The notes under the pieces: generated by a model
Told to the model about the DNA's origin: nothing
The model's database searches: none
The model's input: only the letters and a program-made list of their open reading frames with translations
Assembly: GCA_021545625.1 (NCBI GenBank)
Contig: JAJRVH010000030.1
Span: forward strand, 1 to 7,849
Direction of reading: 5' to 3'
Length of the DNA stretch: 7,849 nt
Origin: Zetaproteobacteria bacterium
Lineage (GTDB): Bacteria > Pseudomonadota > Zetaproteobacteria > Mariprofundales > Mariprofundaceae
Part shown: piece after piece, positions 1 through 6,006 of the stretch
Layout of the letters: every line of letters begins with the position of its first letter
Position numbering within the stretch: position 1 is the first letter of the stretch
Program-made: the position numbers and the translations under genes

Positions 1-1021
1 GATTGTGCAGGGTATTCAACCTCGAACTTAGAATCTCTTTCGCCATGTACAGATGGCGCAGATAGGCGCGCGAAAAATGCTGGCATGTATAGCATGTGCA
101 GTCGTCCATGACCGGGCGCTCATCGTCGACATGGCGGAGGTTCTTGATATTCAGTTTGCCGTCGTCGGTGAACAGCGTGCCGTTTCTGGCATTGCGGGTC
201 GGCATTACGCAGTCGAACATGTCGATGCCCCGGTCGATGCCCTCGATCAGGTCCTCGGGCGTGCCGACGCCCATCACGTAATGCGGCTTGTCGGCTGGCA
301 GGTGCGGCGCCAGCGCGTCGAGCATGGCCAGCATTTCTTCCTTCGGCTCGCCGACGGACAGGCCACCGATGGCAATACCCTCGAAATCGATGGCTGCGAT
401 GGCTTCCAGGCTTTGCAGGCGCAGTTCCGGATACATGCCGCCCTGCACAATGCCGAACAGCGCCTGTCGATCATTGACCGGCAGGTGCTCGCGGCATTCA
501 GCCGCCCAGCGCATCGACATCCGCATCGAGGCTTCGGCCTCCTCGAACGTGGCGGGATAGGGAGTGCATTCGTCAAAGGCCATGACGATGTCGCTGCCCA
601 GCTGTCGCTGGATCTGCATGCTTTCCTTCGGACCCAGGAAAACCTCGGAGCCGTCGATATGCGAGCGGAAGCGCACGCCGTGTTCCTCGATCCTGCGCAG
701 ATTGCCGAGCGACCAGACCTGAAAGCCGCCCGAATCGGTCAGGATGGGGCGCTCCCAGGCCATGAAGCGGTGCAGGCCTCCCATATTCTCGATCAGTCCG
801 GCGCCGGGCCTGAGCATCAGGTGGTAGGTGTTGCCGAGGATAATGCTGGCGCCGATATCATCGGTCAGGTCGGCCGGCGTCATGCTCTTGACCGTCGCCT
901 GGGTGCCGACCGGCATGAAGACCGGTGTTTCGACGATGCCATGCGGCAGTACGAGCCGGCCCCGGCGGGCGAAGCCGCCGGTGGTGTCGCGGGCAAGGAT
1001 TTCAAAACGGACAGCGGACAT
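1..1021 (-). CDS. tgt: Queuine tRNA-ribosyltransferase (partial, C-terminus off the left edge)
   Basis: Tgt exchanges guanine-34 for the queuine precursor preQ1 in the anticodon of tRNAs for Asp, Asn, His and Tyr, in the cytoplasm. The minus frame from ATG at 1019-1021 is open for 340 codons to the edge and reads as a full-length Tgt lacking only about the last 30-35 residues. Visible motifs are TDSGGFQ with the general acid/base Asp96, FDECTPYPA, and GIDMFDCVMPTRNARNG with the nucleophile Asp270. The zinc site is Cys308-x-Cys310-xx-Cys313 plus His339 in NTLHN. All spacings match the E. coli enzyme apart from a shift of about six residues. The ribosome binding site is weak. The usual partner queA is not on the right side, where sixA is divergent; the left side is not visible. 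The identification is sure; only the missing tail is unseen. Confidence 0.97.
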   Translation of the reverse strand, partial: MSAVRFEILARDTTGGFARRGRLVLPHGIVETPVFMPVGTQATVKSMTPADLTDDIGASIILGNTYHLMLRPGAGLIENMGGLHRFMAWERPILTDSGGFQVWSLGNLRRIEEHGVRFRSHIDGSEVFLGPKESMQIQRQLGSDIVMAFDECTPYPATFEEAEASMRMSMRWAAECREHLPVNDRQALFGIVQGGMYPELRLQSLEAIAAIDFEGIAIGGLSVGEPKEEMLAMLDALAPHLPADKPHYVMGVGTPEDLIEGIDRGIDMFDCVMPTRNARNGTLFTDDGKLNIKNLRHVDDERPVMDDCTCYTCQHFSRAYLRHLYMAKEILSSRLNTLHN

Positions 1022-1078
1022 GGCGGCGCAGCCTGCCGGGCTTGCCTGTTGTCAGCAAGCAGTCTGAATCGTCTGCCA

Positions 1079-1108
1079 TTGCCGGCCGGGGTGGTTTGCG
1101 GCTATGAT
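1079..1108 (+). promoter_or_regulatory. Candidate sigma-70 promoter of sixA
   Basis: TTGCCG (1079-1084) and TATGAT (1103-1108) are separated by 18 bp. The -10 box matches 5 of 6 consensus bases and the -35 box 4 of 6. Transcription would begin near 1115, about 55 bases before the sixA ATG. This is a sequence match only. No equally good promoter was found for tgt on the other strand. Confidence 0.45.
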
Positions 1109-1168
1109 CGGTTTGCGGGCGTCGATGTGTCGCCTGTGTTTGCGAAGGCCGGTTTTCGGGGGGGCAAT

Positions 1169-1636
1169 ATGCGCGTTTATCTGGTGCAACACGGACTGGC
1201 GGTCGATGCGAAGGAGGATCCTGAGCGCCCGCTGGCCGCCCAGGGGCGCGAGGACGTGACGCGCACGGCCGGGTTTCTGAGTCTGTTCGAGAAGCCCGCT
1301 CCCGCCTGGATCGCGCACAGCGGCAAGCTTCGGGCCGGACAGACGGCCGACATGTTTGCCGAGGCATGGGGCGACATACCGGTGCGCAAGGCCGGCGATC
1401 TGGGGCCGAATGACGATCCGCAGGCCTGGTTCGAGCGGCTGGCCCGCATCGGCGACGATGTCATGCTGGTCGGACATTTGCCGCATTTGCAGCGTCTGGC
1501 CGGGCTGCTGATCTGTCGCGACGCAGAGATGCAGCCGATCCGCTTCCGGAACGGTGGCGTTGCCTGTCTCGCTCGCGGCGACGTGAGCTGGAGCCTGCTC
1601 TGGCATATCATTCCGACGCTGTTTTACGGAGAGTGA
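1169..1636 (+). CDS. sixA: Phosphohistidine phosphatase SixA (histidine phosphatase superfamily)
   Basis: This is a 155-residue single-domain member of the histidine phosphatase (phosphoglycerate mutase-like) superfamily. E. coli SixA removes phosphate from histidines of phosphorelay or phosphotransferase proteins in the cytoplasm. The start ATG at 1169 follows a G-rich ribosome binding site and gives the family N-terminus MRVYLVQHG. Visible parts are the nucleophile His8, DPERPL at 17-22, the phosphate-pocket Arg55 in LRAGQTA, and the second catalytic histidine His103 in VGHLPHL. The usual RHG triad is QHG here (Gln7), a variant I recall from many bacterial SixA-like proteins, so activity is still plausible. 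The open frame extends far upstream, but that part is antisense to tgt and not a real N-terminus. The gene is divergent from tgt and ends at a strong terminator. The family is sure; the substrate is not. Confidence 0.9.
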   Translation: MRVYLVQHGLAVDAKEDPERPLAAQGREDVTRTAGFLSLFEKPAPAWIAHSGKLRAGQTADMFAEAWGDIPVRKAGDLGPNDDPQAWFERLARIGDDVMLVGHLPHLQRLAGLLICRDAEMQPIRFRNGGVACLARGDVSWSLLWHIIPTLFYGE

Positions 1637-1642
1637 TATAAG

Positions 1643-1671
1643 AAAACGCCCGGCCATCGCCGGGCGTTTTT
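1643..1671. terminator. Bidirectional intrinsic terminator between sixA and ccpA
   Basis: A perfect 12-bp stem (AAAACGCCCGGC at 1643-1654, GCCGGGCGTTTT at 1659-1670) encloses the loop CATC. On the plus strand it ends in five T (1667-1671). On the minus strand the other arm gives four T. It starts 6 bases after the sixA stop and lies 13 bases beyond the stop of the convergent peroxidase gene, so it can serve both. Confidence 0.93.
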
Positions 1672-1683
1672 ACGCGTGGGTGT

Positions 1684-2667
1684 TCACTCCTTCCAGGGCA
1701 GGGCGTGGCCGGACGGGCGCGGCAACACCGGCAGCGTGATCCCGGGCATCTCGCCGGTCAGGGTTTCGAGAAAGGCGACGATGTCGTCGATATCGCGCTT
1801 GCCGAGTCTGATGCCGAGCTGAACCCTGGCCATGGTCGCCACGGCTTCCTGCAGCGTTGCAGCCGAGCCGTCGTGGAAGTAGGGCGCGGTCATCGCGACA
1901 TTGCGCCAGGACTGTACGCGGAATACGTGATCGTCCTCTTTCCTGCCGGTGACGGATTTCAGACCATGATCGCTGCCGTAATCGAAGCGGACGAATTCAT
2001 TGCTGGTGAACAGCGGTCCGGCATGACACGAGGTACAGCCGATTTCGGCAACCTTTTTCATGCCCCGTTTGGCGGCGGCCGGGATATCGCCTTCGCCGCG
2101 GGCAAAGCGGTCGAATGGCGCGTTCGGCGTGATCAGCGTGCGTTCGAAGGCGGCGATGGCCTTGGCGATGTTGTCATAATTCAGGCTGTTTTTCCCGAAT
2201 ACCTTGTCGAACAGCGGTGTATAGCCGGCCTCGGTCAGGCGCGATACCGCGTCGGCCTCGCTGTCCATGGCCATTTCGACCGGGTTCAGCGGCGGCCCCT
2301 TGGCCTGATCCTCAAGCAGCGGCGCGCGGCCGTCCCAGAACTGTTTCGACCAGAAGGCGGCATTGAGTACAGTCGGCGCGTTGCGGCCGCCGCGCTGCCA
2401 TTTGTGGCCGATCGAAAAGCGCTGGTTGTCCACGCCCCAGGTGGCGAGGTTGTGGCAGGAATTGCATGAGAAGTGGCCGCTTTTGGAAAGAGCCGGCTCG
2501 AAATAGAGCTTTTTGCCGAGTTCGACCCGTTCCGGCGTTGTCGGGTTGTCGGCCGGCGCCGGGACGCTGGTCGGTAACGGCCCCATGCCTTCGGGCAGGT
2601 TGCCGGCGGCGGCGGGGGTTGCGAGCATGCCGAGGGATAGCAGCGCGGCCGTAATGGTTGATTTCAT
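1684..2667 (-). CDS. ccpA: Di-heme cytochrome c peroxidase, periplasmic
   Basis: This is a 327-residue bacterial di-heme peroxidase of the CcpA/MauG family. It reduces hydrogen peroxide to water in the periplasm with electrons from small c-type cytochromes. A signal peptide covers about residues 1-21, ending PAAA before GN. Heme 1 is bound by CNSCH (68-72) and heme 2 by CTSCH (211-215). His88 in FSIGHKWQ is the likely distal ligand of the peroxidatic heme. Met279 in VATMARVQLG is the likely distal ligand of the electron-transfer heme, which favours a true peroxidase over MauG, where a Tyr takes that place. FWDGRA (110-115) and APYFHDG (261-267) are further family motifs. An AAAAGGAGG ribosome binding site (2676-2684) lies 8 bases before the ATG. 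The gene is divergent from a PerR-like regulator, which suggests peroxide control. The family is sure; the ligand assignment is by motif. Confidence 0.94.
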   Translation of the reverse strand: MKSTITAALLSLGMLATPAAAGNLPEGMGPLPTSVPAPADNPTTPERVELGKKLYFEPALSKSGHFSCNSCHNLATWGVDNQRFSIGHKWQRGGRNAPTVLNAAFWSKQFWDGRAPLLEDQAKGPPLNPVEMAMDSEADAVSRLTEAGYTPLFDKVFGKNSLNYDNIAKAIAAFERTLITPNAPFDRFARGEGDIPAAAKRGMKKVAEIGCTSCHAGPLFTSNEFVRFDYGSDHGLKSVTGRKEDDHVFRVQSWRNVAMTAPYFHDGSAATLQEAVATMARVQLGIRLGKRDIDDIVAFLETLTGEMPGITLPVLPRPSGHALPWKE

Positions 2668-2678
2668 GGGTGAAGCCT

Positions 2679-2703
2679 CCTTTTAGTAATTAATCCTAAA
2701 AGG
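2679..2703. promoter_or_regulatory. Fur/PerR-like palindrome over the ccpA transcription start
   Basis: This 25-bp palindrome has perfect 8-base arms, CCTTTTAG at 2679-2686 and CTAAAAGG at 2696-2703. Its centre is AT-rich and partly symmetric, so 10 of 12 base pairs match around the central T. It is AT-rich inside GC-rich sequence, as Fur-family boxes usually are. It overlaps the predicted start (about 2698) of the ccpA transcript and reaches into the ccpA ribosome binding site. That position suits a repressor. The divergent Fur-family gene product is the natural candidate ligand. The symmetry is seen; the binding protein is inferred. Confidence 0.65.
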
Positions 2704-2704
2704 A

Positions 2705-2732
2705 ACATTAGCGCTTGCGGGAAACTTGTCAA
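2705..2732 (-). promoter_or_regulatory. Sigma-70 promoter of ccpA
   Basis: On the minus strand there is a perfect TTGACA (-35) at 2732-2727. A 16-bp spacer and TAATGT (-10, 3 of 6 consensus bases) at 2710-2705 follow. Transcription would start near 2698, inside the palindrome 2679-2703. The -35 box is strong and the -10 box is weak. Confidence 0.55.
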
Positions 2733-2754
2733 GCAATCTCATCTGGGATAGATT
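2726..2754 (+). promoter_or_regulatory. Sigma-70 promoter of the Fur-family gene
   Basis: TTGTCA (2726-2731) and TAGATT (2749-2754) are separated by 17 bp and match 5 of 6 and 4 of 6 consensus bases. Transcription would begin near 2761, which supports the downstream ATG at 2780 as the translation start. The -35 box overlaps that of the divergent ccpA promoter. A 16-bp inverted repeat with arms ATAGAT and ATCTAT (2748-2763) covers the -10 box and start, and may be an autoregulatory site. Confidence 0.5.
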
Positions 2755-2779
2755 CCTATCTATGGACGGAATACATCGA

Positions 2780-3178
2780 ATGGAAACAAGGCTGCGGGAG
2801 CACGGGCTGCGTATTACGCCGCAACGGCTGGCCGTGGCCGAGCTGATGCTGGCGGAGCCGGTGCATCTGAGTCCGCAGCAGGTCTATGAGCAGCTGCGCA
2901 GCCGCCTGCCTTCGCTATCGCCGAATACGATTTATCTGACGCTGGATCATTTCGAGAAGGCGGGGCTGCTCAGGAGGATCCATGTCGGGGGGCGTACGGT
3001 GTTCGACAGCCGTACCGAGCGCCACGATCACGCCTGTTGTCGTCGTTGTGGACTGATTCAGGATCTGCCGGCCAGCAGTGTCGAGCATGCGCCGTTGACC
3101 ATTCGGCGCTGGCGCATCGATGCCGAGAGCAGGGTGTTTTCAGGCCTGTGTCCGGCCTGTCTGGAAAGGGAGGGCTGA
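2780..3178 (+). CDS. Fur-family metalloregulator, PerR-like peroxide sensor
   Basis: A 132-residue Fur-family repressor. It has an N-terminal winged helix (LREHGLRITPQRLAV, recognition helix near SPNTIYLTLDHFEKAGLL, residues 47-64) and a C-terminal dimerisation/metal domain. The structural zinc site is complete, with Cys87-xx-Cys90 and Cys124-xx-Cys127. The regulatory ligands align with B. subtilis PerR in order and spacing: His29, Asp76, His82, His84 and Asp95. Asp95 sits where PerR has Asp104, the residue linked to iron-catalysed histidine oxidation, and where Fur has Glu. I chose the ATG at 2780 because of its GGA ribosome binding site, the family alignment and the promoter position. An ATG at 2762 would add six residues, and a TTG at 2726 is unlikely. 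It lies divergent to the peroxidase gene, its likely target. The family is sure; peroxide sensing is inferred. Confidence 0.88.
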   Translation: METRLREHGLRITPQRLAVAELMLAEPVHLSPQQVYEQLRSRLPSLSPNTIYLTLDHFEKAGLLRRIHVGGRTVFDSRTERHDHACCRRCGLIQDLPASSVEHAPLTIRRWRIDAESRVFSGLCPACLEREG

Positions 3179-3191
3179 GCGGGCGGGTTTT

Positions 3192-4079
3192 CTATGTCTC
3201 AGAAAACACCGAGCCCACGCCGGTGTCGGTGAAAATCTCCAGCAATAGCGCATGCGGAACCCGGCCGTCGATGATGTGGGCCTGCGCGACATCTCCGGTC
3301 ACCGCATCAAGACAGCATTGCACCTTCGGAATCATGCCGCCGGCGATGATGCCCTGATCGATCAGCGCGCGGGTGCTTTCCGGGGACAGTTGCGAAACCA
3401 GCTCTTTGTTTCCATCGAGCACCCCGGGCACGTCGGTCAGCAGGATCAGCTTGGCCGCCCCCAGTGCCTGGGCGATGGCACCGGCGACGAGGTCGGCATT
3501 GATGTTGTAGCTCTGGCCGGCCACCTTGTCGTAGCCGACCGGCGCAATAACCGGAATGAAACGATCCTTTTCCAGCAGCTGCAGGATGCCGGTATGAACG
3601 CTGTGCACGCGTCCGACGTGGCCCAGATCGATGATTTCGGGCACGTCGAGTTCCGGAGCGGAGCGTTCGATCTTCAGCTTGCGGGCGCAGATCAGGCCAC
3701 CGTCCTTGCCGGACAGTCCGACTGCCTTGCCGCCGGCCTTGTTGATATTGGCGACGATCTCCTTGTTGACGAGGCCGGCCAGCACCATCTCGACGACATC
3801 CATCGTTTCGCTGTCGGTGACTCGCATGCCGTCGACGAACTCGGCCTGTTTGCCAATCTTTTTCAGGTGTTCGCCGATCTGCGGTCCACCGCCGTGCACG
3901 ATGACCGGATTGATGCCGACCTGCTTGAGCAGCGTGATATCAGTGGCAAAACTCGCCTTCAGTTCTTCCTCGACCATCGCATGGCCGCCGTATTTGATGA
4001 CGACGGTCTGATCGGCGAAGCGCTGCAGATAGGGCAGGGCCTCGACAAGGGTTCTGGCGCGGGCCTGTGAATGCTTCAC
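3192..4079 (-). CDS. argB: Acetylglutamate kinase
   Basis: ArgB phosphorylates N-acetylglutamate with ATP, the second step of arginine synthesis through acetylated intermediates, in the cytoplasm. The 295-residue protein has KYGGHAM with catalytic Lys29, HGGGP (62-66), YNINAD with Asp196, LLTDVPG and GMIPK with Lys252. These match Lys8, Asp162 and Lys217 of the E. coli enzyme. Unlike that 258-residue enzyme, it has an extra N-terminal helix (about residues 5-21) and the C-terminal HALLLEIFTDTGVGS. Both mark the hexameric, arginine-inhibited type, as in Pseudomonas, so feedback inhibition is expected. The start is GTG at 4079. A GAGGAG ribosome binding site (4088-4093) lies 8 bases upstream, inside the preceding gene, whose TGA overlaps the GTG by four bases. 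No other arginine genes are in view. Confidence 0.96.
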   Translation of the reverse strand: MKHSQARARTLVEALPYLQRFADQTVVIKYGGHAMVEEELKASFATDITLLKQVGINPVIVHGGGPQIGEHLKKIGKQAEFVDGMRVTDSETMDVVEMVLAGLVNKEIVANINKAGGKAVGLSGKDGGLICARKLKIERSAPELDVPEIIDLGHVGRVHSVHTGILQLLEKDRFIPVIAPVGYDKVAGQSYNINADLVAGAIAQALGAAKLILLTDVPGVLDGNKELVSQLSPESTRALIDQGIIAGGMIPKVQCCLDAVTGDVAQAHIIDGRVPHALLLEIFTDTGVGSVFSET

Positions 4080-4591
4080 GCGTCCATCTCCTCAAGCGGC
4101 ACGGTCTTTCTGTGGTGCTCAGGCTCGGCATCGAAGAGCAGCGACCAGAACCACATCAGGCCGATCACGGCCAGTGTGATGCCCAGTGACAGGGTCAGGC
4201 GGGAATCGTCCGGGTCATTCAGCTGGGCACCTAGCGGAATGAAGATCAGAAGCGCGGTCGCACAGACGGCCAGCCGGGTCCAGGCCGTTTCCTGGCGGAA
4301 CAGAACACAGGCAGCCGCCGGCACCGACAGCAGCGCGTACAATGTCGCGACGATCCAGTGGTTGTCGCCGTTGACGCTGGTCAGTCTGTCCCAGATGCCC
4401 TCGCCGCCGCCCAGGCGCAGCTCGATGGCGGCGCCGAGCACCAGGATGGCTGCGACCGAAAGCCCCCACATCAGCCAGCCGAGCCACGCATTGCGGCGGC
4501 TCAGGGTATTCATCCAGATGCCGTTGCCGACCACGTACATGAAGGCGGCGAAGATCATGCCCCAGGGGGCGAATGTGAAATCGATATGCAT
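4076..4591 (-). CDS. Five-helix inner-membrane protein of unknown function, coupled to argB
   Basis: I do not recognise this 171-residue protein. It is very hydrophobic, with five likely membrane helices at about residues 9-28, 36-56, 78-98, 106-122 and 131-152. Short polar loops follow (SRRN at 31-34, NDPDDS at 125-130), and the tail is charged and probably cytoplasmic (AEPEHHRKTVPLEEMDA, 155-171). No signal peptide, metal-binding cluster or catalytic motif is visible. Trp is frequent in helices 1, 2 and 5. The ribosome binding site is weak (AAGAG next to the ATG, AGGA further up). Its TGA overlaps the argB GTG by four bases and it carries argB's ribosome binding site, so the two are almost certainly co-transcribed and probably translationally coupled. 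That does not by itself give it a role in arginine metabolism. I am confident the gene is real; its function is unknown. Confidence 0.8.
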   Translation of the reverse strand: MHIDFTFAPWGMIFAAFMYVVGNGIWMNTLSRRNAWLGWLMWGLSVAAILVLGAAIELRLGGGEGIWDRLTSVNGDNHWIVATLYALLSVPAAACVLFRQETAWTRLAVCATALLIFIPLGAQLNDPDDSRLTLSLGITLAVIGLMWFWSLLFDAEPEHHRKTVPLEEMDA

Positions 4592-4678
4592 CTCTTTTGA
4601 TCCTGTTCTGCGTGGAATGGCTGAACCCTAGCGGTCCGCGGGGCCGAAATCATCCATCAACATGGCGGGTGTATGGGG

Positions 4679-4718
4679 ATGCATAAAATATGTGCATATA
4701 TGCACATATTTTATGCAT
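4679..4718. promoter_or_regulatory. Perfect 40-bp palindrome containing two NtrC-like sites
   Basis: All 20 base pairs match around the centre between 4698 and 4699, and symmetry ends at 4678/4719. It contains TGCATAAAATATGTGCA (4680-4696) and its mirror TGCACATATTTTATGCA (4701-4717). Each fits TGCA-N9-TGCA, the frame of the NtrC consensus (TGCACC-N5-GGTGCA), but with only part of the inner C/G positions. Their centres are 21 bp apart, two helical turns. They lie about 129 and 108 bp before the start predicted from the sigma-54 promoter at 4791-4806, a usual enhancer distance. Binding by NtrC is inferred; the palindrome itself is certain. Confidence 0.7.
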
Positions 4719-4790
4719 GAAATATCCGGAAGGTTTGGCGATCGTATTTTAAATTGTTGATTTACAAGGATTCAAAAAAGATGGCATGGA

Positions 4791-4806
4791 TGGCATGCAT
4801 GGTGCT
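4791..4806 (+). promoter_or_regulatory. Candidate sigma-54 promoter of the porin-glnK-amtB operon
   Basis: TGGCATGCATGGTGCT fits the sigma-54 consensus TGGCACG-N4-TTGCW in all but two positions. GG (4792-4793) and GC (4804-4805) have the required 12-bp step. Transcription would start near 4817, leaving a leader of about 54 bases. The downstream nitrogen genes make a sigma-54 promoter the expected kind here. Confidence 0.6.
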
Positions 4807-4824
4807 ATGTGTCTGCCAGGAACG

Positions 4825-4842
4825 GCCGGGTAGAGGCCCGGC
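4825..4842 (+). other. Leader hairpin before the porin gene
   Basis: GCCGGG (4825-4830) and CCCGGC (4837-4842) form a perfect 6-bp GC stem with loop TAGAGG in the predicted 5' leader. No T-run follows, so it is not an intrinsic terminator. It lies 14 bases before the GAGGAG ribosome binding site and may stabilise the message. Its role is unknown. Confidence 0.4.
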
Positions 4843-4870
4843 GAACACTAACACTCGAGGAGTCAAAACA

Positions 4871-5578
4871 ATGAGAATGAAGAAAACCTATCTGTCGATG
4901 CTGATGGCCGGTTTGCTGGGCATGGGGTTTGGCGCAGCCCAGGCCCAGGCCGAAGGGGTTAGCGGCGATATCGGTGTGTTCAGTCAGTATATGTGGCGTG
5001 GCATGCAGGCATCATCCACCGCTTCGGTACAGGGCGATCTGGGAACGGATATTGCCGGCGGCCTGTCGGCCAATGTCTGGTTCGCGGCGCCGCTGGGCAA
5101 CAACGCGGCCGGCGGCAACGTGACCGAATTCGATTTTACCGTTGATTACTCCGGCGAGATCAGCGGTCTGAGCTATTCGATCGGCGCCATCGGTTATGCC
5201 TATCTGAATGCCGCTTCCGGCAATGCGGCCGAACTGTATGCGGGCCTCGGCTATGGTCCGGTCAGCCTGACCTATTACTACGCGATTTCCGGTTCCTGGA
5301 AGAAGGACGGCTATGTCGATCTGGGGCTGTCTGCCTCCTATGCGGGCTTCGATTTCGGCGCCGATCTGGGCTTTTATCTGCCGTCCAGCGACGTGCAGAA
5401 TCCGACTGCCTTCCCGACCACGAAGAATGAACTGGGCCACGTCGATCTCGCCGTCAGCAAGGATATCGATCTGTCGGGCGTGACGATGACGCCGTCGTTG
5501 CTGATCTCGGTGCCGACCTGGACCGGCAAGCCGAAGAACGCCAACCAGTTTGTTGCAGGCGTGAATTTCGCCTACTGA
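4871..5578 (+). CDS. TorF-family putative outer-membrane porin
   Basis: This 235-residue exported protein belongs to the TorF/Gcw_chp family (TIGR02001 type) as judged by its motifs. After a signal peptide (about 1-27, ending AQAQA before EG) comes the family opening GDIGVFSQYMWRGMQAS. The rest is alternating, aromatic- and glycine-rich beta-strand sequence (for example LSYSIGAIGYAYL, VSLTYYYAISGSW, FDFGADLGFYLP). The protein ends FVAGVNFAY with a terminal aromatic residue, as outer-membrane barrels do. The ATG at 4871 has a GAGGAG box 8 bases upstream (4857-4862). The open frame extends back to 4754, but that part lacks a good start. It is the first gene of an apparent operon with glnK and amtB, so passage of ammonium or another small nitrogen compound is a fair guess. 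No substrate can be read from the sequence. Confidence 0.87.
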   Translation: MRMKKTYLSMLMAGLLGMGFGAAQAQAEGVSGDIGVFSQYMWRGMQASSTASVQGDLGTDIAGGLSANVWFAAPLGNNAAGGNVTEFDFTVDYSGEISGLSYSIGAIGYAYLNAASGNAAELYAGLGYGPVSLTYYYAISGSWKKDGYVDLGLSASYAGFDFGADLGFYLPSSDVQNPTAFPTTKNELGHVDLAVSKDIDLSGVTMTPSLLISVPTWTGKPKNANQFVAGVNFAY

Positions 5579-5589
5579 ACCTGTCGGAA

Positions 5590-5612
5590 CGGGAGGGCGT
5601 TATACCCTCCCG
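5590..5612 (+). other. Hairpin between the porin gene and glnK
   Basis: CGGGAGGG (5590-5597) and CCCTCCCG (5605-5612) form a perfect 8-bp stem with loop CGTTATA. It starts 12 bases after the porin stop. No T-run follows, so it is more likely a processing or stability element than a full terminator. It could set different message levels for the porin and for glnK-amtB. Confidence 0.45.
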
Positions 5613-5651
5613 CTTCGGTCCCTGAAACGCAAAACCAACAAGGAGACGAGC

Positions 5652-5990
5652 ATGAAATTGATCCGAGCCATCATCAAGCCGTTCAAGCTGGATGATGTAA
5701 AAGACGCACTGGGCGAGATCGGCGTATCCGGCCTGACAGTGACGGAAGTGCGCGGCCACGGCCGCCAGAAAGGGCACACCGAGCTTTATCGCGGCGCCGA
5801 GTACAATGTGGACTTTATCCCGAAAACCGAAATCTCGGTCGTGGTCGGCGACGACCAGGTCGAGGCGGCGGTGAATGCCATCGTCGAGGCGGCCAAGTCG
5901 GGCAAGGTCGGCGACGGCAAGATCTTCATCAGCCCGATCGAGAAAGTCATTCGTATCCGCACCGGTGAAACCGATGCCGATGCGCTTTAG
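5652..5990 (+). CDS. glnK: P-II nitrogen regulatory protein GlnK
   Basis: A 112-residue P-II signalling protein, full length for the family. P-II trimers bind ATP/ADP and 2-oxoglutarate and report nitrogen status. GlnK blocks the AmtB channel through its T-loop when ammonium is plentiful. The T-loop carries the uridylylation site Tyr51 in ELYRGAEYNVDF. Gln39 and Lys58 (2-oxoglutarate contacts), the B-loop GDGKIF (87-92) with Lys90, and Arg101 and Arg103 are all present at the standard positions. An AGGAG box lies about 7 bases before the ATG. I call it glnK rather than glnB because amtB follows after 16 bases. Control is probably through the sigma-54 promoter and palindrome before the porin gene. 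Confidence 0.96.
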   Translation: MKLIRAIIKPFKLDDVKDALGEIGVSGLTVTEVRGHGRQKGHTELYRGAEYNVDFIPKTEISVVVGDDQVEAAVNAIVEAAKSGKVGDGKIFISPIEKVIRIRTGETDADAL

Positions 5991-6006
5991 GAAGGGGGAG
6001 AACAGG

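Noticed and set aside
53..1168. Plus-strand upstream extension of the sixA frame
   Set aside because: It lies antisense to tgt and has no family resemblance. SixA begins properly at the ATG at 1169 with its own ribosome binding site.
1705..2469. Plus-strand open frame opposite the peroxidase gene
   Set aside because: The minus strand encodes an unmistakable di-heme peroxidase; this frame shows no domain and is a shadow. The same holds for 3252-4070 opposite argB and 5454-6122 opposite glnK.
3187..3207. Inverted repeat GTTTTCT / AGAAAAC between the Fur-family gene and argB
   Set aside because: The 7-bp stem is AT-rich with a 7-base loop and no clear T-run in either direction. It is too weak to call as a terminator for these convergent genes.
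4754..4870. N-terminal extension of the porin frame
   Set aside because: No ribosome binding site at that start. It would place about 39 residues before a clear signal peptide and would span the predicted sigma-54 promoter and leader.
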